DNA from: Chionoecetes opilio
Taxonomy: Eukaryota > Arthropoda > Malacostraca > Decapoda > Majidae
DNA length: 64,000 bases
Reading direction: 5' to 3'
Assembly: GCA_016584305.1 (NCBI GenBank)
Contig: JACEEZ010011733.1
Span: 300,001 to 364,000 of the forward strand
The translations under genes were made by a program, and so were the position numbers. Shown piece after piece: positions 11,930-22,699 of this stretch (positions within the stretch are counted from its first letter, which is position 1; every line of letters begins with the position of its first letter). Under the pieces are notes generated by a model. That model worked only from the letters and a program-made list of their open reading frames with translations, ran no database searches and was not told the DNA's origin.

Positions 11930-12845
11930 TGAATCATCATCTTCCGATGGTCCCCCTTCCTCCCTTGTAAAATCATCGTTTTTCCCCCATCATCATAGTC
12001 ACTCTCATCTTCCTCACTTGCTTCAGCTGGGCTTGGTGCAGGTAGAGTTTTGGAAAGCAGGTTGAGTGTGGCGGGAAGGCCGACAGCGACCATCCACCAG
12101 TTACCAGCCATGTCCGATTGGTGAGGGGTGGGTTTCAAGGAGGGATGCCGCACAAGATATGCCAAGTATTTTTGCACGAAGGCAGGTTGGCGTAGGCTAT
12201 CTGCATCTGGAGGGAGACGTAAGAATGACTTTTCTTCATGCTCTTCCATTTTTTTAGCGCGGGCCTCAGCCATGGTTTTACTCTTGTGGTCGCCGTAGAT
12301 AAATATGTCGTGTGAACTCGAAGAGATCCTCTACCACCTCCTCATCAAGGTCAAGGCTATCTCCGCACCGGGGAGAGCTTTGTTTGTGCCACAGGGCTCT
12401 TCATCACCTGGTCATACACCAACTTCTTACCTTTGCATAAAAGCTTGAGTTGGCATCGCATCCTGTCATACAGTGCAGCTGCACAATACAGCGGGCCATC
12501 TCACTGTCACCAGGTCACTGCAGATGATTGTCTCCTGCTTTCTCTTGATACAAAGCATGCCGGGCAACTGCTGTGAGATGAATGCTGCTGCGGACATAGG
12601 CATCCGTATCTTTGGGCATCAATGACAAACAGGGCAGTGTAACCGGACTCTCGCATAAAACTTTTCTTCAAGACAAAGACTGTGACTTTTGCCAAAGCAC
12701 CAGGGTCCCAGGGTAATACGCATGTCCCAAACATCTACATGAAATTAGGTGACCCATTCCCCTCTGCCAGAGCATTCAGCACGCTGCTTTGTAGCATCAG
12801 CAAAAAGAGGCGGCTGCAAAACTGATATGCAGATACCTGACTGAC
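11930..12845 (-). pseudogene. XPG-like nuclease (E3 copy 3)
   Basis: Reading downward from about 12700: MRESGYT then VIDA and DTDAYV (second acidic motif), AAAFISQQLPGML, CIVQLHCMTGCDANSS (third motif, 12436-12490), a KK..EEHEEKSFLRLPPDADS stretch, a GW followed by the same in-frame TAA as copy 1 (12101-12103), then VDGRCRP and an acidic tail ending near 11930. At least three frameshifts are needed. The E-x-D first motif is not readable on this strand but is on the inverted piece at 12857-13320. Family knowledge: the FEN1/XPG fold uses these acidic clusters for two-metal catalysis on branched DNA. Function here is inferred only from the motifs. Confidence 0.68.
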
Positions 12846-12856
12846 CTGGCACAAGT

Positions 12857-13320
12857 TTGATGCAGAGATTATCTACTCTGTTGGCTCGAACTGTACCAAC
12901 TGTCAACCCAGCAATCAAGCAGAACTACAGTTTTGACCAGTCGAGGCTGACCACTGTCCTTTTCTCTGCTTATGCATTTTTGCGAGAGTCCGGTTACACG
13001 GGCCCTGTTGTCATTGATGCCACTGATAGGATCCCTATGTCGGAGCAGCATTCATCTCACACCAGTTGCCTGGCATGCTATCAAGAAAAAGCATGGGACA
13101 ATCATCTGCAGTCTGCAATCACCGAGAGTCTCTGGGTGGCCACGACCCCCCACCGCCCTCTCAGCTATGCTGCTGATAGAATGAGGCAGATCAAGATTCA
13201 AGAGGGCTTGGGGTGGCCTGGATCGTGACGTAGGCGCGCCGGTGAGCCAAAACTCGTCCCCGCCGTCGAAGACCGTATTAGACTGTGGGTAATACGCTGC
13301 TGAAGGATGCACCGCTGATT
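12857..13320 (+). pseudogene. Inverted nuclease piece, first and second acidic motifs
   Basis: The plus strand encodes VEADH (about 12940-12955, with a one-base shift), then LFSAYAFLRESGYTGPVVID, a damaged second motif at ATD and AAFISHQLPGML. This is the same segment as on the minus strand at 12540-12700 but with visible divergence, so two related gene halves stand head to head. After QLPGML it follows a different course (GLGG.DRD near 13195-13230) with no GCD motif, so it may come from a sister family. It contributes the only view of the first acidic motif in E3. Confidence 0.62.
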
Positions 13321-13634
13321 TTAAATGTGAACAGGGAGGGGAGGGAAGGAGGGAAGGGGAAGACTACATAAGGCAGGGATCTAGAGAGGGAGGGAACAAC
13401 AGAGGAGGGAAGGAGGGAAGCAAGAGGTGGCAGGTAAGGTAGGAAATGAATGGAGTAAGGCAGGAATAAAAGAAGATGAGTGAGGTTAAAAGGTTTGGGG
13501 GGGAAGGAGTTTGATAAGGAACTGGGAAATAAATTAAAGAAGGCAGGAAAATAAATAAGGGAATGTAAGAAGAGGATAGAATAGAAAAGAAACCCCGGAA
13601 GGAATTGAATAAACAGAAAGAGACTTAACGAAGC

Positions 13635-13651
13635 ATGAAAGGAGAGAGAGA

Positions 13652-13703
<52 letters not shown>

Positions 13704-13716
13704 AGAGAGGGGAGGG

Positions 13717-13801
<85 letters not shown>

Positions 13802-13803
13802 AG
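13635..13803. repeat. (GA)n microsatellite
   Basis: Interrupted GA dinucleotides. Long readings on either strand here are Arg-Glu or Ser-Leu repeat translations. Confidence 0.97.
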
Positions 13804-14430
13804 ATCACATCCAATACGGGAATACAGGAACAAATATATTAGGAAAAAAAAGGAAGAAAAGAGAAGGAACAAAAATTTGGGAAAGAAGTGTGAAAATGGG
13901 GAGGAAGGATGAAAGGGGGGGGGGGATACGTGTGAGGAGGGGAGAAAGGTCGAAAAAATTTATGGGGGAAAGGGGGAGAGAAGACAGAAAAAAATAAGTG
14001 GATGAAGAATTTTATGGGTAAGGAAACGAGGAAGAATAATGGTTAATACTCGTATTTCTCTGTGAATTTTTAGTTTATCATTTGTTTCACTTTCTTATAT
14101 ATTATTTTTGTTTCTTGTTGGTTTGCATATTTCCTTCTGTGTTTTTTGTTGTTAGTTGTTATGTAATTGTGGCTTCATGATTGCCTTGTTTTGTTTCTTT
14201 TTAATTGGCACTCTCTCTCTCTATTCCGCCCCCCCTCTCTCTCTATCTTTATTTATCTACCTTTATCTCTTTTATTCTCTCATTCTTTCTGATTCTCTCT
14301 CTCTTTTCCAAAAACAGGTACAATGATCTACAGTGAAACATACGTTTGTTGTATGAACAACAAACTTCACAACACTAACTTTACGGGAGGACTTCAACGC
14401 TGAAGCGTTGCTTTTCACGTTCCAATACCG

Positions 14431-15172
14431 ACCTTCCCAGGCTACGGCGGGTCATGGTGGGGGCACAGGTGAGACAATGGGCTAAATGCAAGAATGCTCG
14501 TCAAATCCCGGCAGGTGGAGATTCCCGACCGTCGTATCTCCACCGGTGGATAGTCAAGAAATGCCCAGCCAGTGGAGATTTGGGCAGTCGTACCAACAAC
14601 ACAAGCGAGTCCAAGGCGGCATCAGTATTTTGTCTGTTTTACACCTATCTAATTCCTTTTACTAGCCTAATTTATCATTTCTGCCATTATAATAATAGCT
14701 TTGTTAGTGTTCGCCACTTATCTGAGGCGTTGATGTAGAAAAAATGGGCTTGAGATGCTTGTGAGTACATTTGAACGTCCCGCCAGTCGCCACAAAGCAA
14801 TATGGCTGACCACCTCCACCACCCCGGCGCCCTCCCTCGTCACCACTTATCACAACAATATAAGGCCTGCTGCACCTAATTTTGCCTTAATTATGACACG
14901 TGTGCAATCACAATGTATGTATGTCACTCTCGGTTATGTTGAAAACTCGCCTGTAATGGTTTGGGAAGAAATATGATGGAACAAGGACAGAGGACAAGGC
15001 ATGGACAACGCAACCAATGGAGCAACGCAACCAGTGAAACGCAACGGGTGGAGTGTTTTCAAATGATTCTTGCTTGCCGCTGCGCGGTGCAACGGGTCGA
15101 GAAAATGTCTTGCATGTGCGCCAATGTGGGGACGGGTGATGGATGGAAAGATGCTGACGTGATGATGTAAGG
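14431..15172. other. No gene seen
   Basis: Ordinary-complexity sequence between E3 copy 3 and E1. A few short unrelated readings exist, but I recognise no motif. Confidence 0.55.
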
Positions 15173-15175
15173 GAT

Positions 15176-15475
15176 TAGACTAGGAATATAATCTCAAAAT
15201 TTTACATGAGGGGTAACGGTTTGTTACAAGCTGTCACCCATGCTAGGATTGAACCATGACACCTCCTGAGCAATATTAGCCTGAATGACACTTGATATTT
15301 TGATTTGGGACCTCACAGTGGGTTATTTTGTGAGAGGTCAATCGCGAAATATCAGATTTTCTCGAAAATACAAAAATGTCAATAACATGACCAATACTGC
15401 AGTTATAAACTTTATTTTGGTGTCAAAATGAGCAGAATATCAAGCCATATTGTAAAAATATTGCTTTATGCTATA
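15176..15475 (+). repeat. E1 left terminal inverted repeat
   Basis: Matches the reverse complement of 19974-20289 along its whole length by eye, with scattered substitutions and an indel near the outer end. Shared blocks include GGTTTGTTACAAGCT, GAACCATGACACCTCC and TTGATTTGGGACCTCAC. Confidence 0.93.
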
Positions 15476-15480
15476 ATAAT

Positions 15481-15838
15481 GAGTATAGACTAGGAATATT
15501 ATATGAAAAGGGGCCAATCGCGAAATATCGGATCTTCTCGCAAATACAAAAATGTAAATAAAATTACCAATAATGCAGTTACAAACTTTATTATGGTGTC
15601 AAAATTAGCAGAATAACAAGCCATATAGTAAAAATATTTTTTTATGCTATAATAATGAGTATAGACTAGGAATATTATATGAAAAGGGGCCAATCGCGAA
15701 ATATCGGATTTTCTCGAAAATACAAAAATTGTCAATAGAATGACCACAATGCAGGTACAAACTTATATTTGGTGTCAAAATGAGTAGAATAACAAGCCAT
15801 ATTGTAAACATATTGGTTTATGCTATAATAATGAGTAG
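15481..15838 (+). repeat. Two extra tandem units of the E1 end (about 176 bp each)
   Basis: Units starting at 15485 and 15661 repeat TAGACTAGGAATATTA, then CGCGAAATATCGGAT, and end with TTTATGCTATAATAATGAG. Each combines the outermost terminus with the inner half of the terminal repeat, so the element carries three terminus-like sites on its left and one on its right. Confidence 0.9.
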
Positions 15839-15921
15839 ATTTAATTACTTATTACAAACATAACATACATCTTGTGAAAATTTAAGTAACCCAACAGTGA
15901 ACGATGGACGAAAAAGGCGCA

Positions 15922-18900
15922 TCATTGCATATATGCAAGTTTACATGTACATGAAATGAAATTAAATAATGTCTTGTTTAAGTCACTCAGAGTCCGTTTC
16001 AATTGCCACACTTTACACACTCCGTTATTACAGGTACATGCAGCTATGCACTTCAAGTTCTTGGCCCTACAAGAGCATCTGGAAGTTGCACAATTTTTGC
16101 ACTTGCAGCAGACTATGTCTGTGAACTCGTTTGGCAGAGGATCGTCCACACTGATGTGTGGGTGTAGTCTCCTCGTAGCATCCTCGTACCATCCACTTCC
16201 AATCAGTCATCACTGGGGGCATACGCCGGGGGCGCGTCGCCTCGCCAACCCTACGACGCACTCCCGGGGGTCACCACGCGCGAGTCTCCATGCAGGCACT
16301 TTTCCCATACCAAGCAGCTCTCGACAAGAAACTCACTTGCCCGCAGCCACGAGCCTTGTGGGCGCCCCATTGGCCTCCTCCACGCCGGATTGTCTCTTAC
16401 AGATACAACCCAATGGGAAGGATCAGTTTCAGGGTAGCGTGCCACATGCCCATATAGCCGAAAGTTGGCGTTGACGGACTATGCAGGTAATAGGCCTCGA
16501 TTCAGTCTCACGGTGCAATCGCTGATTTGACACGTAATCATCCCAGCGATACCCCATGATTCTGCGAAGACACTTATTACCAAAGGCATTGATTCGTCTC
16601 TTCAAGTCAATATTTAGTGTCCATGTCTCACAACCATATAGTAAGACAGGGATCACAAGCGACTTGAGATCAGGTTCTTTGTCCTCCTGCATAGGTACCG
16701 ACAACGCCATATGCTCCCGCTGAGCGAGTCCATAGCACCGTGGCTATGCCAATCCGCCGTAAGACTTCTTGACGTGACCTGCCGTCATTATGGACTGAGC
16801 TACCAAGGTAGGTAAAACTTTCCAAGATCTCAATGTCTTCGCCGCACGCATGACAGACTGTACTGCTTCATCTAGTAAGTCTCCAAACACCTGGACCTTG
16901 GTCTTAAGCCAGGAGACCTCAAGTTTCAAAGGCTTTGCCCCCTCGTGCAGCGCCTCGAGAGCCATCACCAGGACCTCCAGCGACTCAGCAAAGATTACTG
17001 CATCATCGGCAAAAACAAGATCAGTGATCTTGGTGTTGCCGACGGAGCTCCACAATCACTGATCTACAACCTTGTCCAATACCCAGTCCATACAAGCGCT
17101 GAAAATTGATGGGGCAAGGACGCACCATTGCCTCACTCCTGTATTAACAGGAAAGAAGCTGGATACACCTGCTCCACACTTCACAGCACTCTCAGTCCCA
17201 GAATACAGACCGGTTATCAAACCAATAGTCCTTGCAGGAATCCCACGAAGTCGCAGAAGATCCCAAAGTGACTCACGATGCACTGATCAAACGCCTTCTT
17301 GAGATCCACATAGGCTGCAAGCATCCCCTGTCGAAACTCACGTCGGCGTTCCACCAGGACACGAAGCGCAAGAATACGGTCCGTTGTTGGCTTACCGGCG
17401 TGAACCCAGACTGCTGAGGTCTCTGATGCTTCGCAGATGACTGCGGATCCGTGTCAGCAAATAGATGGGCAAGCACCTTGCCAGGCACGCTGAGCAGTGT
17501 AATACCGCGGTAATTGTTGCAGTCCTACGGTCCCCTTTCCCTTTCCAGATAGGGACGACCAGCCCCTTTTCCAGTCAGGAGGAATGGCACCTGATTGCCA
17601 CGCGGCAGTCAGGACAGCATGCAACCCGCGGATCATGGCCTCACCCCAGCTTTGAGCAGCTCCGCACTGATATTACAAACACCAGCTGCCTTTCCACCCC
17701 TCAACTTAGCTACAGCCTCTCTGACTTCGTCAAGAGAGAGTGCGGTTTCGTCAATGGGAGGATCGGCATCCACTTCCAATGGGCGACTCGATTTCAGGAT
17801 CGGTACATCTGCCTGGAATCACACCTGAGCATGGTGGTGTGCGCGTTTGATGTGTTGTTCAAGACATTTTCGACTTGGCGGAAGCTTTCTTGGTCTTTGG
17901 TGTCCTTTTGAAACATGCGGTATCGCACATCGTTGATGTTAGCTTCGTCCGAAGCTGGTGAGTAAATGCGGCAGAAGAACTCTTCCACACTCCGTATGGT
18001 GGATTCTGACAGCGTGCCACGTCCGAGGTCATCAAGCAATGCTCCGTGTTGCTGCAATACCTTTCATGTCGTCTTTTTCCCGTGTCCACTTGGTTGACTG
18101 ACTGTGTCACATCCTGTAACCGCATGGTACACCAGGATGTTACGGTGCATGGTCGGTGTCAACTGTATGTCGTGCACAGCCACATAACGCCGTTCCTGCC
18201 TTGTGCCAGTTCTCATCCAGAGCTCTCCACTTAATGTGGAATTGTCCCGCGAAGTGTGTGAGCAGTACCAATACGTCGGTGTCCCTGCACGAGACTATGA
18301 TCCGTTCGTATCCATCCATATAGGCCGCCTTGGCATGCAATATTATACGTGTATCGACCTCCTCGTGAGATGATTGCAGCTGTTCAACATCAGACCCCTG
18401 TGACGATGCTACTTTGGTTTCTTCCTCAAACCCACCTGCAGTGATCAACTCACAAGTGGGTCGGCTCTTTTTTGCCTCGAACATCATTTGATCGCTGAGA
18501 AACTTGGTAAGATTTGCCTTGTTTTCTGGTAAGTCCATGAACTGCTTCCAGTTGGCAGGGAGTGGAATCTCTCTGCTGTCGATCTTGCGCCGGATAGAAC
18601 GTACTCGCCCCTCTCTCCTTTCCCGGGTCCCAGACTTGATTGATGTGATACGATATCGATCGAAACCACATCGACTCTTGAGCAGTGCTCATTGAAATGA
18701 CTGAACACTGATGCTATGAAGACATCACCAGATCTCCAAATGACTTTGCCCCCTTGGTTTTCCGAATGGCTTGTACCAATGCCTGACCATCTATGATAAA
18801 ACATGTCTTCAGCGAAGACTTTGGCAGGACCTCAACAGTTACTCCATCCTCCAAGATCTTCCCGAGCGCAGCTTTATTCGTAGGACGTAGGCGTCCTGCC

Positions 18901-19630
18901 GTGTCTGCCAATGACAGTGGTACCGGTGTTAGTTCATGACTCAGAAGACTTTTAAGGTCTATATCACGTCCGGAGTCCTGTGCCACAAGAAGCCGCTGGA
19001 ACAGAAGCCTGTCTGATTTGATGGTTTGACCCTTTTGACTAGCATCCTTCCTCGTTTCTAATGTGTACATTGTCGTCAGTGTAGGACTCTGTGACTGTTT
19101 CAATTTTACATGAAAGCCGACGTCTTGTTTGCAAATCCGTGATTCCACAAATTCTTTGATCTTTGATTCTCCATGGGTTTCAGCGGTCAGTAAAGCGTTC
19201 TTGATGTTTTCAGGGGCAAGATCCATTGTCATCAGACAGGTCAACTCGTCGCCTGCGTTGCTCTCACTGTCAAATATTGTGAATCGTGATAACTTTCCCT
19301 GTAGCTTTTGAACATCTTCTCTGTCCCTCTTTTTTCTTGCTGGACCGACATCTTTGTATGCAGATGGTGCATACTCGGTGTCATCGATTGCCATGCCAAA
19401 CATTGAAGTGGTTTCGTCAACAATTCGGCTTCATTCGTTGTATGTCAGGCACCATTTGTCCCTTGCACTGTCTGTTCGAGTTATTCCTATCAGACCACCA
19501 GCGACTTTCCCGACTTTGTTGACGTGCTCCAGTGCAAGATCAGTGCTAATTTGGTTGAAGCTCTTGCGTGTTGATTTCACAACGAAGTCACCATCCATGA
19601 ATTGTTGGTAGACGTATGGATGTGAACTGT
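15922..19630 (-). pseudogene. XPG/FEN1-like nuclease of E1, interrupted by a retrotransposon
   Basis: Reading down from about 19630: QFMDGDFVVK (19575-19604), STDLALEHVNK, an in-frame TGA near 19430, then a long open stretch (19403-18714) ending ALVQAIRKTKGAKSFGDL. After a frameshift: DVV.FDRYR..SIKSGTRERR, LPANWKQFMDLPENKANL, a GGFE stretch, HEEVDTRI (18334-18372), CRDTDVLVLL (18255-18292) and VTGCDTVSQPSGHGK (18073-18120). These three match the FEN1 acidic motifs EAE, D-x-D and GCDY. Then a TGA at a probable Trp, RYRMFQKD, HIKRAHHHAQV and a break by the nested element. It resumes at GSGWYEDATRRLHP and ends in a Cys-rich finger (16018-16110) of CxC, CxC, CxxxC types. This is one recognisable family over about 700 codons, now dead. 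Confidence 0.78.
16204..17766 (-). mobile_element. RTE-like non-LTR retrotransposon, 5'-truncated, nested in E1
   Basis: The minus strand encodes the reverse transcriptase region: DEVREAVAKLRGGKAAG, AYVDLKKAFD, TGVRQ.CVLAP, FADDAVIFAES (16993-17013, the Y/F-A-D-D catalytic motif), LLYGCETWTLN and a C-terminal region ending with tandem TGATGA at about 16204-16210. Several frameshifts make it inactive. CATCCACTTCCAAT flanks both sides exactly (16190-16203 and 17767-17780), a 14-bp target-site duplication that fixes the insertion limits. It inserted in the same orientation as the host gene. The clade (RTE or near it) is assigned from memory of similar decapod sequences. Confidence 0.87.
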
Positions 19631-19973
19631 CTAATTGACTTATATCAGTGTCACATTGTATCAGCCTAAGCCTCTTTCATATAACAGCCGTAAGTAACGA
19701 ATTATACCATAACACATGTATTACGAGCCACACAAGATTGTTATATGACTAATTAATTAACAAAAGAGCTTAAATAGCCTCTGAAGCAGGCATATAAATG
19801 TTAAACTCACCAAATTGGTCTCGATGAAAATTACTGATGCGAATGCTGATATCGAATCATAGATGCAACAATAAACAACATGATCTAGTCGATACGTCAT
19901 CGTTATAAAGGATTCAAAGGATTAGGAATCCATTACAGTAGTTTTTGCCATTCTTTTTAACATTTCCCAACTC

Positions 19974-20289
19974 TATAGCATAAACCAATATTTTTACAAT
20001 ATGACTTGTTATTCTGGTCATTTTGACACCAAAAATAAGTTTGTAACTGCAGTATTGGTCATTTTATTGACATTTTTGTATTTTCCAGAAAATCAGATAT
20101 TTCGTGTTTGACCTCTTTCATAAAATAACCCATTGTGAGGTCCCAAATCAAAATATCAAGTGTCATCCAGGCTAATTAATATTGCTCAGGAGGTGTCATG
20201 GTTCAATCCTAGTATGGGTGATAGCTTGTAACAAACCGTTAGCCCTTATGTGATTTATGGGCCTCTTTTCACATAATATTCCTAGTCTA
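19974..20289 (-). repeat. E1 right terminal inverted repeat
   Basis: Reverse complement of the left repeat, ending ...CCTAGTCTA at 20289. It carries a 10-20 base insertion relative to the left arm near 20250 and lacks the tandem units seen on the left. Confidence 0.92.
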
Positions 20290-20445
20290 GATGGGGATAT
20301 GGGGTGTGAGGGATGGTATAGAATTTCAGGCTTGGAGTAATTGTAATTGTAATATAATTGAAATGTAAGTTAATTACACATTTTTGGGGTAATTGTAATT
20401 GAAAATTATAATTGTATATTTTAATTTACAAGTAATTGTAATAAC

Positions 20446-20935
<490 letters not shown>

Positions 20936-20939
20936 TTCT

Positions 20940-21185
20940 AATTATAATTGAGCTTTAAAATCATAAAGTAATTGTATTTATACTTGTAATTGACTGTTTA
21001 GAAGCACAATTACAATTACATCATACACAATTACAAATATTACGTTGATATACTGAAATGAGAGAGAAAAAAAAGGAAAAAAAAAAGGCTATAACCTCTC
21101 TTAGCACCATATCAAAAGCCTTCTCCATGAGCATAGGCGTACGAGTCGGGGGGACAAAAATGTTCGGGCAGAGTAGCCACAATAG
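20940..21185. other. AT-rich spacer
   Basis: Continues the ATTGTAATTG-type low-complexity sequence seen at 20330-20445. No gene. Confidence 0.6.
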
Positions 21186-21340
21186 CAGGGCTATTCAACT
21201 GGCGGCCCGTGAGCCAAATCCGACCCTTGCTTGAGTGGTTTTTTATTGGCGTTTTGACACTCAGAAGAATTTAAATATATTAATGAATTTTGTTCATTTA
21301 TCTACGTATTTACCAAATTTTACTTTTAATTTTCCTTAAA
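21186..21340. mobile_element. hAT terminus-like fragment
   Basis: CAGGGCTATTCAACTGGCGG at 21186 has the CAGNG start and CAACT..GGCCC layout of hAT ends such as those at 59235 and 61178. No opposite end or coding part is found nearby. Confidence 0.45.
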
Positions 21341-21479
21341 AAGGACAGCCTAAACTGTCCTTTTCTGTCAGGAACCGTACGTGTCCACTGTCCACTGTCC
21401 AGTACCGGTATACTATGCGTCGCAGTAACAGACGGTCCCCACGCCTCGCTACCCAGTTTGCTCCATAGTTATAATTATT

Positions 21480-21545
21480 ATAATTATTATATATATTATA
21501 ATATATATATATATATATATATATCTAATATATATATATATAATA

Positions 21546-21578
<33 letters not shown>

Positions 21579-21600
21579 ATATGTATATATTATATATTAG
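21480..21600. repeat. (TA)n microsatellite
   Basis: Interrupted TA repeats. Confidence 0.95.
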
Positions 21601-22420
21601 GGTGTCCCAAAATTTGTCAGGCAAAACCCCCTAATTTGTTCCACTCCTGAAAACATGCCAGCAAGATTAATTTCATTCGTGTTCATTTTTAAGGGTCCTC
21701 TCAAACCATGTGTTTACTATTGCTGAACGGCTATTCTCTACCTTATACAAATTATATCATTTTTTTTTTTTTTTTTTAAGTTATGGATACAAGCAGCAGG
21801 AGACTGTGTGGTTGGTGGGAGTGGTGCGAAATGAACCCCTGGAAATGTTCTCTCAACTCCGACAGTGGGAGATGTTCTTAGATATAATCGGTGGTATTCA
21901 TATAGGGTCAAATAAACAAGGTCGATGAGGGACCCTTCCCCTCCTACCTAATAAGTCAATGAAGTTTCGCCCATTTTTGTATTTCTTCATGTGTAATTAA
22001 TAAATGAAGGGGTGTGCGACTTGTTTCTTGCAAAAACTAAATCCCCCATGTGGGGCTGGGACAGTCTAATATATTTATATATTATATATAAAATATATAT
22101 TTTATATTTTTATTATTATTATTATTAATTATTTATATATTTTAAAATTTTATAGGTTATTTTTTTTTCCCCGCAATTTTTTCAATTTTACTATAAAAAT
22201 GTAATTGAATATTAATTAACAATAGCTTTGCTGTAATTGTAATTTGGAAATATTAAAAAAAATAATTGTAATTTAATTTCCATTTTTTTCCTTCCTTGTA
22301 ATTGTAATTGTAAAGAGTAGTTTGGGTAAGTATACTAATTTTAATTGTAATTTACCCAACCCAAAGTTTATCCAAGCCTGGTATAGATACTGGGGCGGCG
22401 GGGATTAGTATCTACTGGGG
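21601..22420. other. No gene; AT-rich
   Basis: Unassigned sequence, including GGGTGTCCCAAAA at 21600 (a motif found at some mariner-like ends, but with no partner seen) and AATTGTAATTG low-complexity DNA from 22190 to 22380. Confidence 0.5.
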
Positions 22421-22520
22421 GGAGAGAGAGAGAGGGGAAAGAGAGAGAGGGAAAGGGGGGGAGAGAGAGAGAAGAGAGAGAGGAGAGAGAGAGAGAGAGA
22501 GGAGAGGAGAGAGAAGAGAG

Positions 22521-22557
<37 letters not shown>

Positions 22558-22570
22558 AGAGAAGAGAGAG

Positions 22571-22619
<49 letters not shown>

Positions 22620-22690
22620 GAGAGAGAGAGAAAAGAGAGAGAGAGAGAGGAGAGAGAGGAGGAGGAGAGAGGAGAGAGAGAGAAGAGATA
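22421..22690. repeat. (GA)n microsatellite, interrupted
   Basis: GA dinucleotides with frequent AA/GG interruptions. Confidence 0.96.
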
Positions 22691-22699
22691 AGGGTTTGG

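Larger units (their letters stand above)
11760..14430 (-). mobile_element. E3 copy 3: rearranged element without a terminus
   Basis: It begins at the position equivalent to about 2040 of copy 1 (ATTATTGTACAC...), directly after the end block of copy 2, so the terminus and minisatellite site are absent. It holds the minus-strand nuclease gene (about 11930-12845), an inverted second gene piece on the plus strand (12857-13320), a purine-rich tract with (GA)n and an end block near 14397-14420. The base quality looks normal compared with copy 2. Confidence 0.65.
15176..20289 (-). mobile_element. E1: TIR DNA transposon carrying an XPG-like nuclease
   Basis: The two ends are inverted copies of about 300 bp (15176-15475 and 19974-20289) beginning TAGACTAGGAATAT. 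GAT directly flanks both outer edges (15173-15175 and 20290-20292), consistent with a 3-bp target-site duplication, though three bases can match by chance. The single gene of the element runs on the minus strand and encodes a FEN1/XPG-like protein with a Cys-rich C-terminal finger. A retrotransposon is nested in that gene. Without the nested insertion and one copy of its duplication the element is about 3.54 kb. I see no other enzyme inside. The combination recalls the Academ superfamily. Confidence 0.82.
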
